From: Solen grandis
Lineage: Eukaryota > Mollusca > Bivalvia > Adapedonta > Solenidae
Direction: 5' to 3'
DNA: 64,000 nucleotides
Assembly: GCA_021229015.1 (NCBI GenBank)
Contig: CM037784.1
Coordinates: 65,065,223 to 65,129,222 of the forward strand
Shown here: positions 1 to 13,384 of the stretch, piece by piece
Numbering within the stretch: position 1 is the stretch's first letter
How the letters are laid out: each line of letters begins with the position of its first letter
Translations under genes and position numbers: made by a program
Notes under the pieces: model-generated
The model's input: only the letters and a program-made list of their open reading frames with translations
What the model was told of the DNA's origin: nothing
Database searches by the model: none

Positions 1-707
1 ATTCTATTCCGCTTGTTACTTATTCTGTTGTTAAATGCAATCTAAATTTCAAATGTAATCATTTTTCGGCTATTGGTGGTGTTATTCTGTGTGTAATTGT
101 GGAACTTAATTAGTGTCTTCCTGATTATTTACTTTTAAAACTCGCTGTCCGTTAGATCTAAATTGCAATCCGTCTACTATAATTCGCTAACCACATTCCG
201 CTTGTTGCAAGTCGATTGTGAAACTAGAAAGCTAGCTCTGGTTTTAGACGGCAGTTTGCCGTCTTTACTAGCTAGAAACGCTTACCAGGCATCGCTGACC
301 TTGCTAATTTGCATATTTTCCATGACAAGTTTAACTGTACCTCACCGCGCTTAGTGCGGATCCACGCAATGCGATTCTGCACTTACGAATACGAATGAAA
401 TATGTTATGCAGACCCTTTATTCATAACCGCAACCGCTATTCATTTGCTGTTGTTTGTAAACGTGTTATTTTGCTCTGCAAACATCCATTATAAGCGTGA
501 ACAATATATCCGTGACACTTATAAACCAGAACAGCAACCCATGTTACATACTTGAAGATCTACTCCTGTAAAAAGAAAGAAAGTAGCTCTTCGAATAGCT
601 GTAATTAACCTTAAGTAGTTCATGCGTAATTTTGCATGAAAGCGAGTTAGGTTTCTCCCAGAGCATTTACATTCAAGACTGAAGTATCTAAACATCAAGT
701 ACCTTGT

Positions 708-731
708 TGTTCCTTCCCATGGGAAGGAACA
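708..731. repeat. 24-bp perfect palindrome
   Basis: The sequence reads the same on both strands: TGTTCCTTCCC, AT at the centre turned into CATG, then GGGAAGGAACA. It contains paired TTCC/GGAA half-sites of the kind bound by ETS or STAT factors. No gene is seen next to it, so a regulatory role is only possible. Confidence 0.85.
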
Positions 732-3381
732 TCTATAGTCATACATTTCAACTTGACAGTTTCAGATTCACTTCCTGCGGAGATGTTATCCCGCTTAGTA
801 TCGGATTTGCCTCATGATACCTACGATGAGACGGGATCCAATCGGAAGTGACGTGATAGCAGAAACCGCCATTTATCCGCCATTTTAACGGCCATTACGT
901 GATATCACGTGATGTGCGCCATTTTATCGACCATTTTTAGTCAATCTAGCAGGTGCGTGCAGGTTTAAATTACGGCTTCGTGTTGTCCCGATTAAGTAAA
1001 CACGATATCAGCCTAAATTGAACTTAGCCCTATTAAAGTCCTTGAATTTCTTGCTTCATTTCCTGTGCTACCATGACTTAAAGAAAAAAAAACATAAGAA
1101 AGTTTTGACTTGGAGAGAAATGTTCAACCACCTACAGTTTGTCCTTTTCGTACTCTAAGGTTATCTCTTCCATATGCAAATGCTGAAAAACGGCTTTCAC
1201 TTCATACATCATCATTTAGAAATGCCCTGGAAGGAAATTTTGGTAGGCTAAAACTTGTTAAGTTATACACTTAAGTAACAGTAGAGAGTGTATATAAATC
1301 GGGTCAAAGGGAATGACCTACTGCTGAAGTTCATACAGTCAGGTTCATGACCCTAATTCCGGATTAGTTTGTAACAAACAGAGTGCGTATTCGATTGTCT
1401 TACTACCGACTTTAGTTGTAGGAGAGTGTGTGGAGTTTTTGTGTTATGTGGCTTTTGCCTCTTTTATATCAATAATTAAGGATCACAGCTTTTTTCCCTG
1501 TTAATCCGGCTGCCGTCTCTCAGCGCATTGAGCGCTTTGATTAAACGGTGTGACTGTTCTTTTTTACCGGCCTTTTCTGGAGACATTAGATTCCAAAGCT
1601 TGTTTGCACGTCTTGCCTATCAATATTCAAAAGATATACTTGTCAGTCAAATTTTTAATATTTCTATATAAAATATGTTACATACACATGTATAAAACAC
1701 AAGCGATAAGGAATGTTTTTTTTACTGTTGAACTACTTTAATGCCGATCACGTACACATCGTCCGAACGGTCTGTTGTACGGAAAAGACCGACATCGCAG
1801 ATATTCTAAGCGTTCGGTTCAAATATTTTTTCATAATTTAATTTTATTCAATTTCCACGTATAAGTAAATCTTAATAAATCTATTATGCCCATAAATGAT
1901 GGACACATTTATAGAAAAATAATCAAAGAAAATGTCTACAAATATCTCGTCCGGTCTAATATTTGATTCACGTCGTCTAGAAAAGTCAGAAATCATAAAA
2001 CTGCTGGAAGTATTGTAAAGCCTTGTTTCTAATGGTGGAAATCTATTATTAGGGTATCATATGTTTGACATAAAGTAGTATATATGGTTATATGTATGAA
2101 GTTTAACTAATCATAATACACAAGACGTTTTGAAACTCAAATAACCACAAGGATATACTAATGAAATGTATCTCGTCAATAGTTGTAACTTGGTTTGAAC
2201 AACCTTTTGATCCGTTTCATTTTCAACTATTGCAATGTGTTATGACTAGGAATTAATATTTAGTATACTGGTCACGTGTTTATTTGTCATCTAGTCGCTG
2301 GCGGACAAATTATTATTTTGTTTAATGGTATGAAATGTATCAAATTTCGACTTTCTTAAATGGCAGGACTATATATAGGAGTTCCAAATAAAAAATGTAA
2401 AACTCAAACTCAAATTATTTAGCAAATAGCAATACCATTCACCAAACTCATTTATAAATAATGTTAGCACATGACGCCATACGAACAAACAATACACACA
2501 TAGAGAATCGGTTGACATCTCAGTGTTTATACATATCTACAAAGTCAACAAAACTATCAACGAAATTAGATATATGACAATGTAAATATCTCGTGATTTC
2601 ACTGACATTTATGTGGATACTCATTCTGGCCACTCTCATTTTATTCTACTGATTTTCACATACTGCACATTTATTTTGTTTTATTAAAGTAAGAATTGCC
2701 ATACAGAGAGAACAGTAGGGAAAATCTCATTAACTAAAATGTACTTTATCACCTTTGTATACCAATACTTGCAGTTCCTCGTCATCTGAACTAATTAGAA
2801 TCATCATTTAAACTACAAACCATCAACGTATATTTTATTTACTTAACTCGTTCTTTTATCTATCTAACGTGTTTGTAATTCCTAAGTCCCATTGCTGTCA
2901 ATACCCTGTCATTATTTTGGCACGAAATAGTACTAATTTGAATCGAGAAAGTGATCATGACAATGTTAACGCAACAGAATTAATTTTTCTCCAATTTCCC
3001 CCTTGCTTTTTCGTTTGTACTGTTTTCGGTGTTATACATCTCAATATATTCGCATATGCAACTTATGTCGTTCATTTCTGATTAAATTTTTCTACAGAAT
3101 TGTTGCACGTAAACTTAATTTATTCATTAAGTGCAAAACTTATGGTGTCTGAAAGGCGTCACTTATTTTGAAAAATAAATTTTATTTTTAGGCACTTTCT
3201 CAGTGGTGCATTCAAAACAATGGAGGTTTGGAACGAAATTCTCGAAGGAGTTGAGCTAGTTCATATCATATGCATTTTGTATATCAAAATGAAGCGAATA
3301 AGGTTCCACATGATCGTTTAATTTTCACATAGCCAGCATTGAATGAATTCCGAAGCGCCGAACGGGATATTAACCCAAAGC

Positions 3382-3382
3382 A

Positions 3383-3415
<33 letters not shown>

Positions 3416-3461
3416 AAAATGAAGGACAAAGTTACAGTTAAGATGTGTGTGTGTGTGTGTA
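3382..3461. repeat. poly(A) run and short (GT)n
   Basis: An A-rich run with scattered G (3382-3419) is followed by a (GT)9 tract at about 3444-3461. It could be the tail of an old retroposed copy, but I recognise no body upstream. Confidence 0.8.
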
Positions 3462-4713
3462 ATCTTAATTTAGACAAGTTGTATAACTTGCTCTATAACT
3501 TACGATATACCTTATTTAGTGATATGAAGCCGGAGTCGTTTTGAAATAAGATTTTTTTCAGAATAGGCATTACTTATACATAGATGGATACCTTTTATAG
3601 ATATCTCTAGGCCCTAATCAATCAATATTTGAAACTTTATTCATGAGTTCAGACTCCAGGACTCTAGGATTGTCATTTTCTTCTTTGATAATATGTGGAT
3701 TTACTATTTTAATCCTTTGAATCTATATCAAAATATAGTCACCGGCCAATATAAAAATCTTAAATAAATACACACCTCTCGAAAATCTTAAACTACAGAA
3801 AAAATGTACCCTTTAAGTTGAGTGCGAAATGCTGACTTTCAGGTCTTTTAGTTATCATTTTTGCTCCAGGATAAATGATCATTAAGCGGGTCATATGCGG
3901 GTTTAACAAAGTTAACATGAATTGTGGGAAGGAACAAACAACCGATCAGAACTCTATGAACTTTTGTTGTTGAAATGTTTTATTACTATTGATGCAAAAT
4001 GTTCCTATACAACATACAATATCCAACAACACCTTCAAGCCTGTGCCAAACATTTGTGAAAACTTACGTTAAGTCCATTCCAAGGTACTTGGGTATTTAT
4101 GCCGGTGGCCGAGACTTGGAACAAATTCAGTTGGTGATTAGATACTTTCGTTAGGCTGGCTAAGAACAAACTTGACAAGTATTCATTTCAAAAGGAAATT
4201 TTATTTATTGAAAGTTAGCGGGTAATAGGTTAAATTACAACATCCAATCAAAATGGCGGCTATTGAATTAATGTTTATTTTTCAATCTTAAATCGAAAAT
4301 AATCATCGTCATCGTTTCTTTGATTACTGTTCTGTACATTGTATTCCGTAACTGAACGGTTGTCGATGGATTCCTCTCAGGTCGTTGGACCTTGTACTTT
4401 CGATAGCATTGCAAACATGAGTGATACTCTGGATTAGTTGCTGCCAACTTGAGTCAGTACTTAATTATGTTGTAGACAGTATTTGGTCTTTTTGACTTTT
4501 GGGCTGCTATTGCACAAAGGTTATTTTATTAAGAATGTGACACTAAAGTTGAATTGATTATGACATGGATTCAAGTGCATTGATTATGCAATTTCATAAT
4601 TTCTTTATATGAATGCGACTTTGATATTTTAAAATTTGCAGCAGAACATTTTGGCGTTTGATCTTTCTGGTACATGTAGTGCTAATCCTGTGTGCAGTGC
4701 ACAATACATGGTA

Positions 4714-5504
4714 TACGAGGGACATTTCAGGAGTATTGCAACTGATCATCGTGGAGCCTCGTTTGGAACGGGATTCACATAAAAAGTGTACCTTTATAAC
4801 GAGACATCCATTTTCTACACGGATATACCAAACTTGTATGTGTACATACTGTATTCTCGCTAATACTTAGACAAACGCAACACAAAGTCATTAGACTCTA
4901 TTGTAAAATGGTTGGCAAGAAAAAGTGTAAAGGCAGCTGAAATTCGAGGCTATATTAAAGACTCATGCCTGCGAAGGAAATGTAGTGCCACTGCAAGGAA
5001 TATGGTTAAAAAGTATGCAATGTGGTCAAGTCTGATGCAAGACTAACTGTTCATCAGATAACTACTATAGTCGGCATTTCAGCCGAAACTGTATTAGCAT
5101 ACTAAAACATAATTTGAAAATGAGGCGCATTACAGCTAGATGGATCCCCCATTTCTTGTCGGACAAGCAAAAACGTGTCCGACTTGAAACAGACAGAACA
5201 CTGTTCAAACTGTTTCTAAATATTATAAAAATCTATTTTCTTACATTATTGCAAGAGATGAGACATGGGTACACTTTCTTGAGCCTACCAGGAATCTGCT
5301 GTTTATCGGTGTATGCTGGGTGTATCTGAAAGTGAGTATGACAATGCATTTAACATTTTGATTGAAACTGATTGAAAACGTTTGAAACTTTGTGTAAGTA
5401 GCAAGGGTGCATACCTTGAATTTATGACGTGTAAATAACTTAAAGCCTATCAAACGCACGCTTTGTATTATCCAAGTAGTATTACTTCTGAAATGCCCCT
5501 CGTA
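4714..5504 (+). mobile_element. decayed mariner-type DNA transposon
   Basis: Terminal inverted repeats TACGAGGGACATTTCAGGAG (left) and, read on the other strand, TACGAGGGGCATTTCAGAAG (right) bound 791 bases, with TA at each edge as expected for mariner insertion. Inside, transposase pieces can be read on the plus strand in shifting frames. There is a helix-turn-helix-like part near 4900-5030 (WLARKSVKAAEIRGYIKD). A block at 5118-5200 reads MRRITARWIPHFLSDKQK, matching the mariner MRR..ARW(V/I)P..L motif. A catalytic-region motif ARDETWVHFLEP lies at about 5250-5290. Full mariner elements are near 1.3 kb, so this copy has an internal deletion plus stops and frameshifts and cannot encode active transposase. 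Confidence 0.85.
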
Positions 5505-6693
5505 TGATACCCCCATCACAGCACACACCTGATTTATCTGTCTGTCTGTGCTTAATGATTATATGTATACATTTTTCAATGTGATATTGTTTTTGTAACC
5601 ACCTGGGCATATGACGTTCTGGTGGACATAAAATGTATCAATCTGTGTATATCTACATATAATTACAGTGAATTATACTATCTGATAGTAAAATCAGTAT
5701 TCACACGTTCCCATTTTTTCGAGAGATAATGATTTGTATATTGAAATTCTTTACACACTATATACAGTAGCATACCCATTTGTTATATTCAATCAAGTAA
5801 TCAATAGATAAATTATATTCCCTTATATGTGTGTAAAATCGTTAGACACTAACAGGTACCTACGCTGTATATGTGTGGGGTGATTACCATCATAATGAAA
5901 TACCTTCTTTTTTCCTGATGTTTGACGTCAAAGAAATTTCTATGTGGATCATTTATTACAAAAATGCTGAGTTTGCCCCGTCACGAAAGTTTGTACCCAA
6001 CATTTGAAATGTAATAGGGACATTTCGTATTGATTTATATATTTTTGAATGCAGATACATTGTTAAATACACGAGACAGTTCTCTTAATTCGCAGCGATA
6101 TTGATATATACATACTATTTTGGGGTGACGCAGTTTAAACCGGAAACAAACAATTACCAGATAGATGTGAACATGCCCCATTTCTCACATTATCTGAAAA
6201 TGTACGCACACATAAGACACGTTTTGTTTCATTTTCCCATCACTGTTCAAATGTGTATCAACAATCTTAAACGGTTAGTTACTGTAACTAAGCTACCGTT
6301 TTTCAAACAATATCATATGAAAATATTAACAGGAGACATTGGCCTTTCCAACAACAAAACAAAAAAGACACATCAGTGGTGAAATTAATTACTAAGACCA
6401 ATTCGTAAAAGCCACACCATTATCTAAAGTATCGAAAACAGCCTCAGGTTTGCGGTAGCCATGTACTTGCAATCCTCATCAAAGGTTGAGTTACACCAAC
6501 GGAAGGTGGTCCTTTTAAGCTAACCTGAGCACTAAAAGCACAAGTTGAGCTATTGTTGTCAGTCAATATCCGGCGTTCTTTAGTCCGTCAAGCTCTCCGT
6601 CAACATTTTCTTGTGTACACTCTAGCATCTTCCTTTCTTCTTTCTTCAGCAATCTTCTTCATACATTTTGACAATGTTTATAAACATAATATT
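5505..6693. other. non-coding stretch
   Basis: I see nothing supportable. A 93-codon open frame at 6101-6382 lacks any recognisable motif and is probably chance. Confidence 0.5.
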
Positions 6694-6848
6694 CCGGCTA
6701 AGTTCGATTTTTGCTCCTATCTGCCCATAAGGTCTGAAGTTATGTCCCCTGAATGATTTTTTTTAAACTTAATACAATAACTTCTGGCTAAGTTCGATTA
6801 TTGCTGATATTTGCCCATAAGGTCTGACCTTATGTCCAATGAATGATT
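6694..6848. repeat. tandem duplication, 90-bp period
   Basis: Two copies of a unit containing GGCTAAGTTCGAT, GCCCATAAGGTCTGA and TGAATGATT lie at 6694-6758 and 6784-6848. They end exactly where the next terminal-inverted-repeat element begins. Confidence 0.85.
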
Positions 6849-7183
6849 AAACAAGAGCCGGTAGAACCAGTGGATGCTCCCCGAAATGCGCTTGTAACTT
6901 GATGTTTTAAGCCATCGCCTTCAAATTTGGACAACTGGTACAGTTTTGTGTGTGGCATTACATTTTGACGTTGGATGGCATTGACTATGACCCAGTGGCG
7001 TCCTTTTGAATTTTTATTGTATATCCTTCAAATTTGGCCCAAAGGTACTGTTTGATGTCTGGAATTGAAATGCTGTAATGTAAACAGTATGACTATACTG
7101 CAATATATATAGTTACTTGTACAGACAATCAAGGCTTTGTTTCTCAGGTGAGCGACTTCAGGGCCATCATGGCCCTCTTGTTT
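6849..7183. mobile_element. small non-autonomous element with AAACAAGAG termini
   Basis: The 335-base segment starts AAACAAGAG and ends CTCTTGTTT, its reverse complement. Just inside the right end lies CTCAGGTGAGCGAC followed by the near-palindrome GGGCCATCATGGCCC. The same right-end block is at about 40923-40960, so this is a dispersed family. It has no coding capacity. Confidence 0.65.
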
Positions 7184-10100
7184 ATTGAAGTGGCTGTTTT
7201 ACATAATAAAGATTACGTTTAAGAATGATGTTAAAGAATTGGAGAATGAGACATCCGATGTGTATGTCGCCATTGTCCAAATCTTCTATTCAAAAGTTAA
7301 AAAAAAATTAAATTTTGAAATGTTCTTTGAATTAATTCTTGTTTTTTTTATTTATTTTGACATTTATTAAATCTAATTTAAATACACTGCCCCCCACACA
7401 CTCTCCAAAGAGGAAGTACGACCATAAGCAAATATTTGACGTTGAGTTTAAAATAAAAATGATTCATTACTGTTTGGTAAACATTTGTGTTAAATTACTA
7501 TCAAGTTACGCTGTCATTTTCATAATAAATGCTTTTTAAGTCAGCTGCAATACTTTTCTAGATTCTCATCCAGCTTCATCATCGAACATGTCACTTGGAA
7601 GTTTGCTCTTTTTACCATTTCTTCCCGTTCTTAATCAAATCTATGACCTTATAAATGAGACTACTTTCACGGATGAGTCCTGTTGGTTGATTGTCAACAG
7701 ATGCTCATGTACTTACAAATAATCAATTTTGTCCTTTCATTTATCGAATATTTCTCTTTGCTTTATCAGATTATTTTGGATAGCTTTTAGATCAAATCAA
7801 TTCAACGTTTATACTACCTTAATTCGAATCGAAAGTTTCCATAGGAAATATTATGAACACAAAGTGCTCTTTAGAGAAAATTCATCGTCGTTATTGTATC
7901 AGTATGACTTCAACATATATCACTAAAACCTCTCATCTGGAATGGAAATTTCACCCGTATTTTATGTTGCAGTCTAGAGGATTTAAACCGTTTATATCGT
8001 GTCAATCATTTGAACCTTGATCAGTATGCAACACAACACAGTCTGTATTAACAGCTAGATTGTGGACTTACCATTGGCTTAAGTACGTGTTTGCTGCGGT
8101 CGACAGTATTCGTAGCAAGCCACGATTGATTGTCCACTTGGCATTGCAATAGCGTATAACGTCTACATGTAATCTCATTAACGTGTATCATTTAGTCTAC
8201 TCACATACTTATGAATAACCAAAGAAGTTCTGTTCTTATTACACTATGATTATCTTGAGATCGAAGTAATGTCCCGGGCGAAAAATAATGATTCAACCCA
8301 GCCACCGCCAAAAAGGTATTTTTTTTCAATAGACGTTAATAACAGAAAAAAAAAGAACCTAGAGAAAGCTCCCTATAAATTGAAGTCCGAATCAATTCTT
8401 CCTGGCTACTATTAGAACATAATTTATCATACTGGACATCTCTGCCATTAATAATTACAAACAGACGTTCTAAAATTTGCACTCCCCTTTCTCCCAGAGA
8501 AGTACATTAAGTGATTACTAAATAAGTACGCCACCAGATTCCCTTGGAAAATTGATCTCTAAGATATCAAAATGTCTTTGGTTCGAAAGAATGACTGAAA
8601 AGATAACTAGGCAGGCGAACTCATGTCTACCAAAATTATATCGTTTAAATTTAAGGGCCTGGTTTTAACATCCAACCATCAATATATAAGTATTTTTTTA
8701 GATATTGTTCCAGACAATAATGCTGTGGAAGGTGAAAACCCAATTTAGAAACAACGTTTACGTGTTCAACGCTATTCAAGGGAGCTGTACCAGTGCAGTT
8801 CTAATTCTCATTTGATTATCTATTTATATTTATACATATATACATGATATGACAAGAAACTGTAAAGTTTACGTCAATAGAATATACTGTCTGTCTGTCT
8901 AATGATATTGACTCGTGAAAGTCGGGCAAAATTTCGACGAAAGTAATTTGTTAATGTTGCAAGCTCGGGAAAACTAAACATAATACAAAGGAGGCACTGG
9001 TCTCGGAAAAATGCACCACAGAATACCGAATACTTCGTTGTTTTTTTTTGTTTTTTTTTTGCAACGTGTTATTTGTATTTTTTGATATGGTCAACAAGAC
9101 AAAAACAGAGAAATAGAATTGATCTAATGTCACCAAACAGAAAAGCATTCTTAATTATATGCCTAATTATATATAAGAAATAGACTCATATATTTTTATC
9201 TGTATTCTATTCATCAGCAAATTAGTTGTATACCTTACAACAATGAAGCAGCTAGCCTCGTGAAGTCGGTTCTATCAGATCTACAACATCACTTGAGATA
9301 CTAACACGAATCTTTTGCCACGTTTACTCCAAGAATAACAAACAAGTATATGCTTTGGTAACACATTCTGCGAGCAAGAACATAAACCAGAAATGTACAT
9401 GACAATTTCAATAAAAAATGCATGTGTGAATAACTAAAGGCCCCAAATTTCACCCCGAAGAAAAACTCGTCTGCATGAGGATATCCGTTAATTTACCTAA
9501 TTCCGTCAGATTGTAATATGCCCAACGCATTGCTACAGATACAATCATTTTTCTCTTAATCTTAAATTATGATAAACTTATCGAAAATGAAGGTCAAGAA
9601 TCATCAGATTTCCATTCTCTGCTAAACGTGTTTACTCAGTCCGTTTAGCATGCCAGGTAACGTATTTAGCATTCATATCGTCTTGTTTTTCTAAGGTTGA
9701 AATTGACTGATGCGGTTTCCGTGAGACAAACTAGACAATATTCAGCTATTTTAAATTATCTCTTTCTTTCTTTAATACCCTAATATGATCAATATCTTTA
9801 TAAGAAAGCAGAAAGCAAAAAGAATGAGGAATTTCATTCATAAGGAATAAACTATTTGCCGACGGCTACTTTGTCATTCGTCATGTACACAGTCTGGCGG
9901 GCCTTTCTTCGCTTTTATCTCTCGGATTCAGAGAAAATTGACTGTAAAACTTCTCTTAGACCTTAAAGTCTATTATCCCTATTTCAAAATTGAGTTTTTT
10001 GTTCTTTGCTATTTACAGAAAATTTTATATTAAATGTAGATTATCCTACAGCAATGTAACTTTGATATGCTCTTCCGAGCACCTAGCATCTTGGGCATAG

Positions 10101-10689
10101 TTCATTCACATATGTTTCAAATAACATTGTTCCAATTTCCGACGTATTATCAAACTGTCATTTTTTACGAACAATCGTTTTTGTAATGTGACTATCTTCA
10201 TTTCATTGTTATATAAACATGTTTATCTATGTGTTAAAAGAATGTTCATATCTTTAGTTTAAATGTTGCTAGTTTGGTTCTTTATTTGCGTGTGTGAAAC
10301 GTAATAAAGACAGCATTTCAAACACGTTTGGACTACTGTCTACATGAGTGTCATGATAACACAATGTATCACCTTATACTGAAAATAATCTAGGCACTAA
10401 TATAACAGTACCAACTTCTTTCCCAGTAAATTGAATAAGTTAAAACCTTAAAAGCCCATTATACTTCATAATGATATAATTTTCATAAAAAAATAAAATA
10501 ACATTGACATATTGTAAACTAATACAAATGGAACATAATGTGCAAATAGCTTCTGTAAAGTAACTGAAAATGGTGATCAAAATTAGTATTGTAGATGTTG
10601 TCATAATACTTTCATTGTTCACATTTTGCATTTGCGAGTATTCCCGAATACACTCAGAAATAATTTGAATTTAAAAAAACCGTTACAAT
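7184..10689. other. non-coding AT-rich stretch
   Basis: No gene, RNA or clear repeat was recognised. All open frames are below 70 codons and compositionally random. There is one poly-T tract near 9041-9060. Confidence 0.5.
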
Positions 10690-11010
10690 TTGTTTATCTG
10701 CTTCGTCATCAATTTATGCACTCGTGATTCCATAACGGAAAAATACGGAATGTCAGTGGAAAATTGACGGGAATATGCAAATTTGTTATTTTTGTAAACC
10801 ACTGACATTCAAAGATCCTTAAAAGATTAAAATTAAGATTTAAAATTTTAAATGATCTTTAAATGATTCTTCCTATTTATGCATTGTAGTATCGTTGTCG
10901 TCATCGTTATGTACAGATTGCATCTCGAAACAAATCTGTATCAAACACTTTGCTTTTCTGTCCGAAGAAAATACACTGCTTTTGGAAGCATAATGGGTTT
11001 TTAAGATATC
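10690..11010 (+). repeat. dispersed repeat R, copy 1
   Basis: Homologous to 41729-42030 in the same orientation. Shared blocks include CAATTTATGCACTCGTGATT, GGAAAATTGACG, GTCGTCATCGT, GTACAGATTGCATCTCG and CTTTGCTTTTCTGTCCG. Non-coding, class unknown. In the other location it sits inside another repeat module as an insertion, which suggests mobility. Confidence 0.8.
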
Positions 11011-11039
11011 GCAGGCGTTGATCGATTCGTAAACTAACA

Positions 11040-11295
11040 GGGGCCTCCGTGGCCGAGAGGGTAAAGTCGCTGACTTAAACACTCACTCAGCCCCTCACTG
11101 CGTGGGTTCGAAACCCGGCAGGGTCATTCGAATTTTCATGTGAGGAAGCCTTCCAGCTGGCTTGCGGTAGGTCGGTGGTTCTGTCCGGATGCCTCCGTGC
11201 ATTCGGGGTCTTCCTCCACCTGTAATTAGCTGGACGTCACTATATGACTGAAATACTGTCGAAGCGACGGTAAACTCAAATAGTCAAGTCAAGTC
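11040..11295 (+). mobile_element. tRNA-derived SINE, family 1
   Basis: The tRNA-like head has an A box (GTGGCCGAGAGGG) and B box (GGGTTCGAAACCC), the internal promoter of RNA polymerase III. The conserved body carries CAGCTGGCTTGCGGTAGGTC and CCTCCACCTGTAATTAGCTGG, and ends in a TAGTCAAGTC-type tail. Its layout resembles the V-SINE/RUDI-like elements reported from bivalves. That family name is recall, not a database result. Confidence 0.85.
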
Positions 11296-12452
11296 TAACT
11301 TTAAACTGTTGGCAAACAGCACGCACCTTTACAATAAAAAATAAATTTTATGCAGGAAATAATATGATTTTAATTTTCTTAGCGAAATGAATCAGACGAA
11401 AAATGTATTAGTTTTGTGTCAGCCCTGATTTAACGTTGTAACAAGTGCGCAAGATTTTCTTGTTCTATTGGAGTGGTCACACTGTTTTTATACACCCAAA
11501 GCTAGCTTTGGGCGGCATTATAAAATCGGACCGTCCATCCGTCCGTGTGTGTGTGTGTGTGTGGTGTGTGCATTTTCGTTATCGGACAAAAACTTTGTCA
11601 TGCATGCATGCGTTTCTATATAATTTGGCATCAATGATCTTCCCGAGAAGTCGGATTGTCGCGCAAAAGATGCAGGTTGTGACTCAAAGGTAAAGGTCAC
11701 AGAAAACAACCATAGGTCATTAAATGGTATTGTTTGGTTTCCGGAAACTAACTCTATCATGGATGGATGGATATTTGCAACCACTGGCATAAAACTTCAT
11801 ATACAGATAGAACATATGGAAGAAAGTGCAGATTATAAGACCCATAACTCTTAAGTTAAATATATTTTGAGTTATTCCCCTTTCTTGATAGAGCTATTGG
11901 GCAGGGGACACGTGTTTACACGGTTTTCAAAGGAACACTCAAGTCTACTGTACATCAAGTATGCGCTAAAATCTGCTAAAACGACAAAACAGTTCTGTGT
12001 CAAAGCAACTCTTTGGGGGCATATGTCACTGACTGTGACAGTTCCAGTTTTTTTTTATTATTATCACTTACATTAGGTGTATATAATTTTTAGGCTATAA
12101 AATTAAACTTTACTGATGACCAACTCTGCTCTGCGAGCAGGCGAGTGATTTTTGTCTGTACATGACACTAATATAACTTTATGTAAAGCTAGTAGGCCTA
12201 TGAATACATCATAGATCTATAAACTGTCAAAATAAAAGTTTTTGAAAGGTAATTTTGGCTGAAATTTTATTATTTCTGAAAGATATAGCATAAAATAACA
12301 AACTATAAAATCTATTTTAAATCAATTTTAATAGAAAACCTGCTACCAGAACATAATTACAGAACATTCAATGATTTTCTGGATTTATAACCTGTAGCAA
12401 CTGCTGTTTGATTTTGAATTGTAGTATCGCAGTCAATTCTCCCCGGTTTGTT
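11296..12452. other. non-coding stretch
   Basis: No gene recognised. It holds a short (GT)n at 11546-11563 and some copies of the TGACCTTGACCTTTG-type phrase common in mollusc repeats. Confidence 0.5.
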
Positions 12453-12885
12453 GACTTCTAAGTATAACCTTGACCTTTGAGCTAGAAAATAAATTCGTTC
12501 TTTCACGGGACACTCAGTCTTAATATGGTAAACATTTGTACTAAACTATTTAGAAATCCAGCAATCCTAAATAAAGTTACAGCCCGGGCAAACATATTGG
12601 CGTTAATTTCTATTGTTGACCTCTAGGTATGACCTTGACCTTTGAGCAAGCAATCTGATTATTTCGTGCGACACTCCATCTCAATATGGAGAACTTTTGT
12701 GCCTAACCATTTGGAAATCCGGTGAGGTGTTGTTAAGTTACAGCCCAGAGAAGCATATTGGCATTGATTTTCTATTGAAGACCGCTAAGTATGACCTTGG
12801 CCTATGAGCAAGCAATCTGGTTCTTTTGCGCGACACTCCGTCTCAATATAGTGAACATTTGTGTCAAACCATTTTGAAGCACTAG
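12453..12885. repeat. about 165-bp tandem repeat, 2.7 copies
   Basis: Units begin at 12453, 12618 and 12780. Each starts GAC.TCTA.GTAT(A/G)ACCTTG and carries GACACTC..TCT.AATAT and AGTTACAGCCC. The units have diverged by point changes, so the array is old. Confidence 0.85.
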
Positions 12886-13006
12886 CATAGATATTTCATG
12901 ACCCCATACAACGCCGTCACGTGCCATTGCTTCGAAATATATCTAAAATGGTTATGATACATAGTGTAGAATTCTGTCTTTCTAAGATGTGCTACAGCAT
13001 CAGTCC

Positions 13007-13260
13007 GGGGGCCGCCGTGGCCGAGCGGTTACAGTCATGGACTACAAATCTCTCAGCCCCTCACCGCTGTGGGTTCGAATCCCGGTAGGGACTTCGGATT
13101 TTTCATGTGAGGAAGCCTTCCAGCTGGCTTGCGGTAGGTCGGTGGTTCTTCCCGGGTACCCCTGTGTACTCGGGGTCTTCCTCCACCTGTAATTAGCTGG
13201 ACGTCGCTATATGATTGAAATACTATCGCAGCGACGGTAAACCCCAATACAACAACAACA
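13007..13260 (+). mobile_element. tRNA-derived SINE, family 1, with target duplication
   Basis: A head with A box (GTGGCCGAGCGGTT) and B box (GGGTTCGAATCCC), the family-1 body and a (CAA)n tail. It is flanked by ACAGCATCAGTCC (12994-13006) and ACAGCTTCAGTCC (13261-13273), a 13-bp target site duplication with one mismatch. This defines the element ends and shows target-primed integration. Confidence 0.92.
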
Positions 13261-13384
13261 ACAGCTTCAGTCCTCAATGTTGCATCTCTGTGAAAGCCAT
13301 GCAGGCATAGTTGGTGCAACAGCGCGGAGAACTGACGAACTGTGGGTGGTATAGTCGGCCATGTATCATGGCAGTATTGTATTT

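Larger units (their letters stand above)
1..4713. other. non-coding AT-rich stretch
   Basis: I see no gene. All open frames are short and have no recognisable domain. It holds a perfect palindrome (708-731), a cluster of CCATTT-type motifs with an ATCACGTGAT palindrome (about 850-935), an A-rich run and a short (GT)n. Confidence 0.6.

Noticed and set aside
850..935. Promoter with YY1-like CCATTT cluster and ATCACGTGAT palindrome
   Set aside because: Suggestive motifs, but no gene can be found on either side, so it is left as a note only.
5241..5528. 95-codon minus-strand open frame
   Set aside because: It overlaps the right end of the decayed mariner, where plus-strand transposase motifs are readable.
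11040..11115. Functional tRNA gene
   Set aside because: A and B boxes exist, but the segment continues into a SINE body found in several copies and the stems pair poorly.
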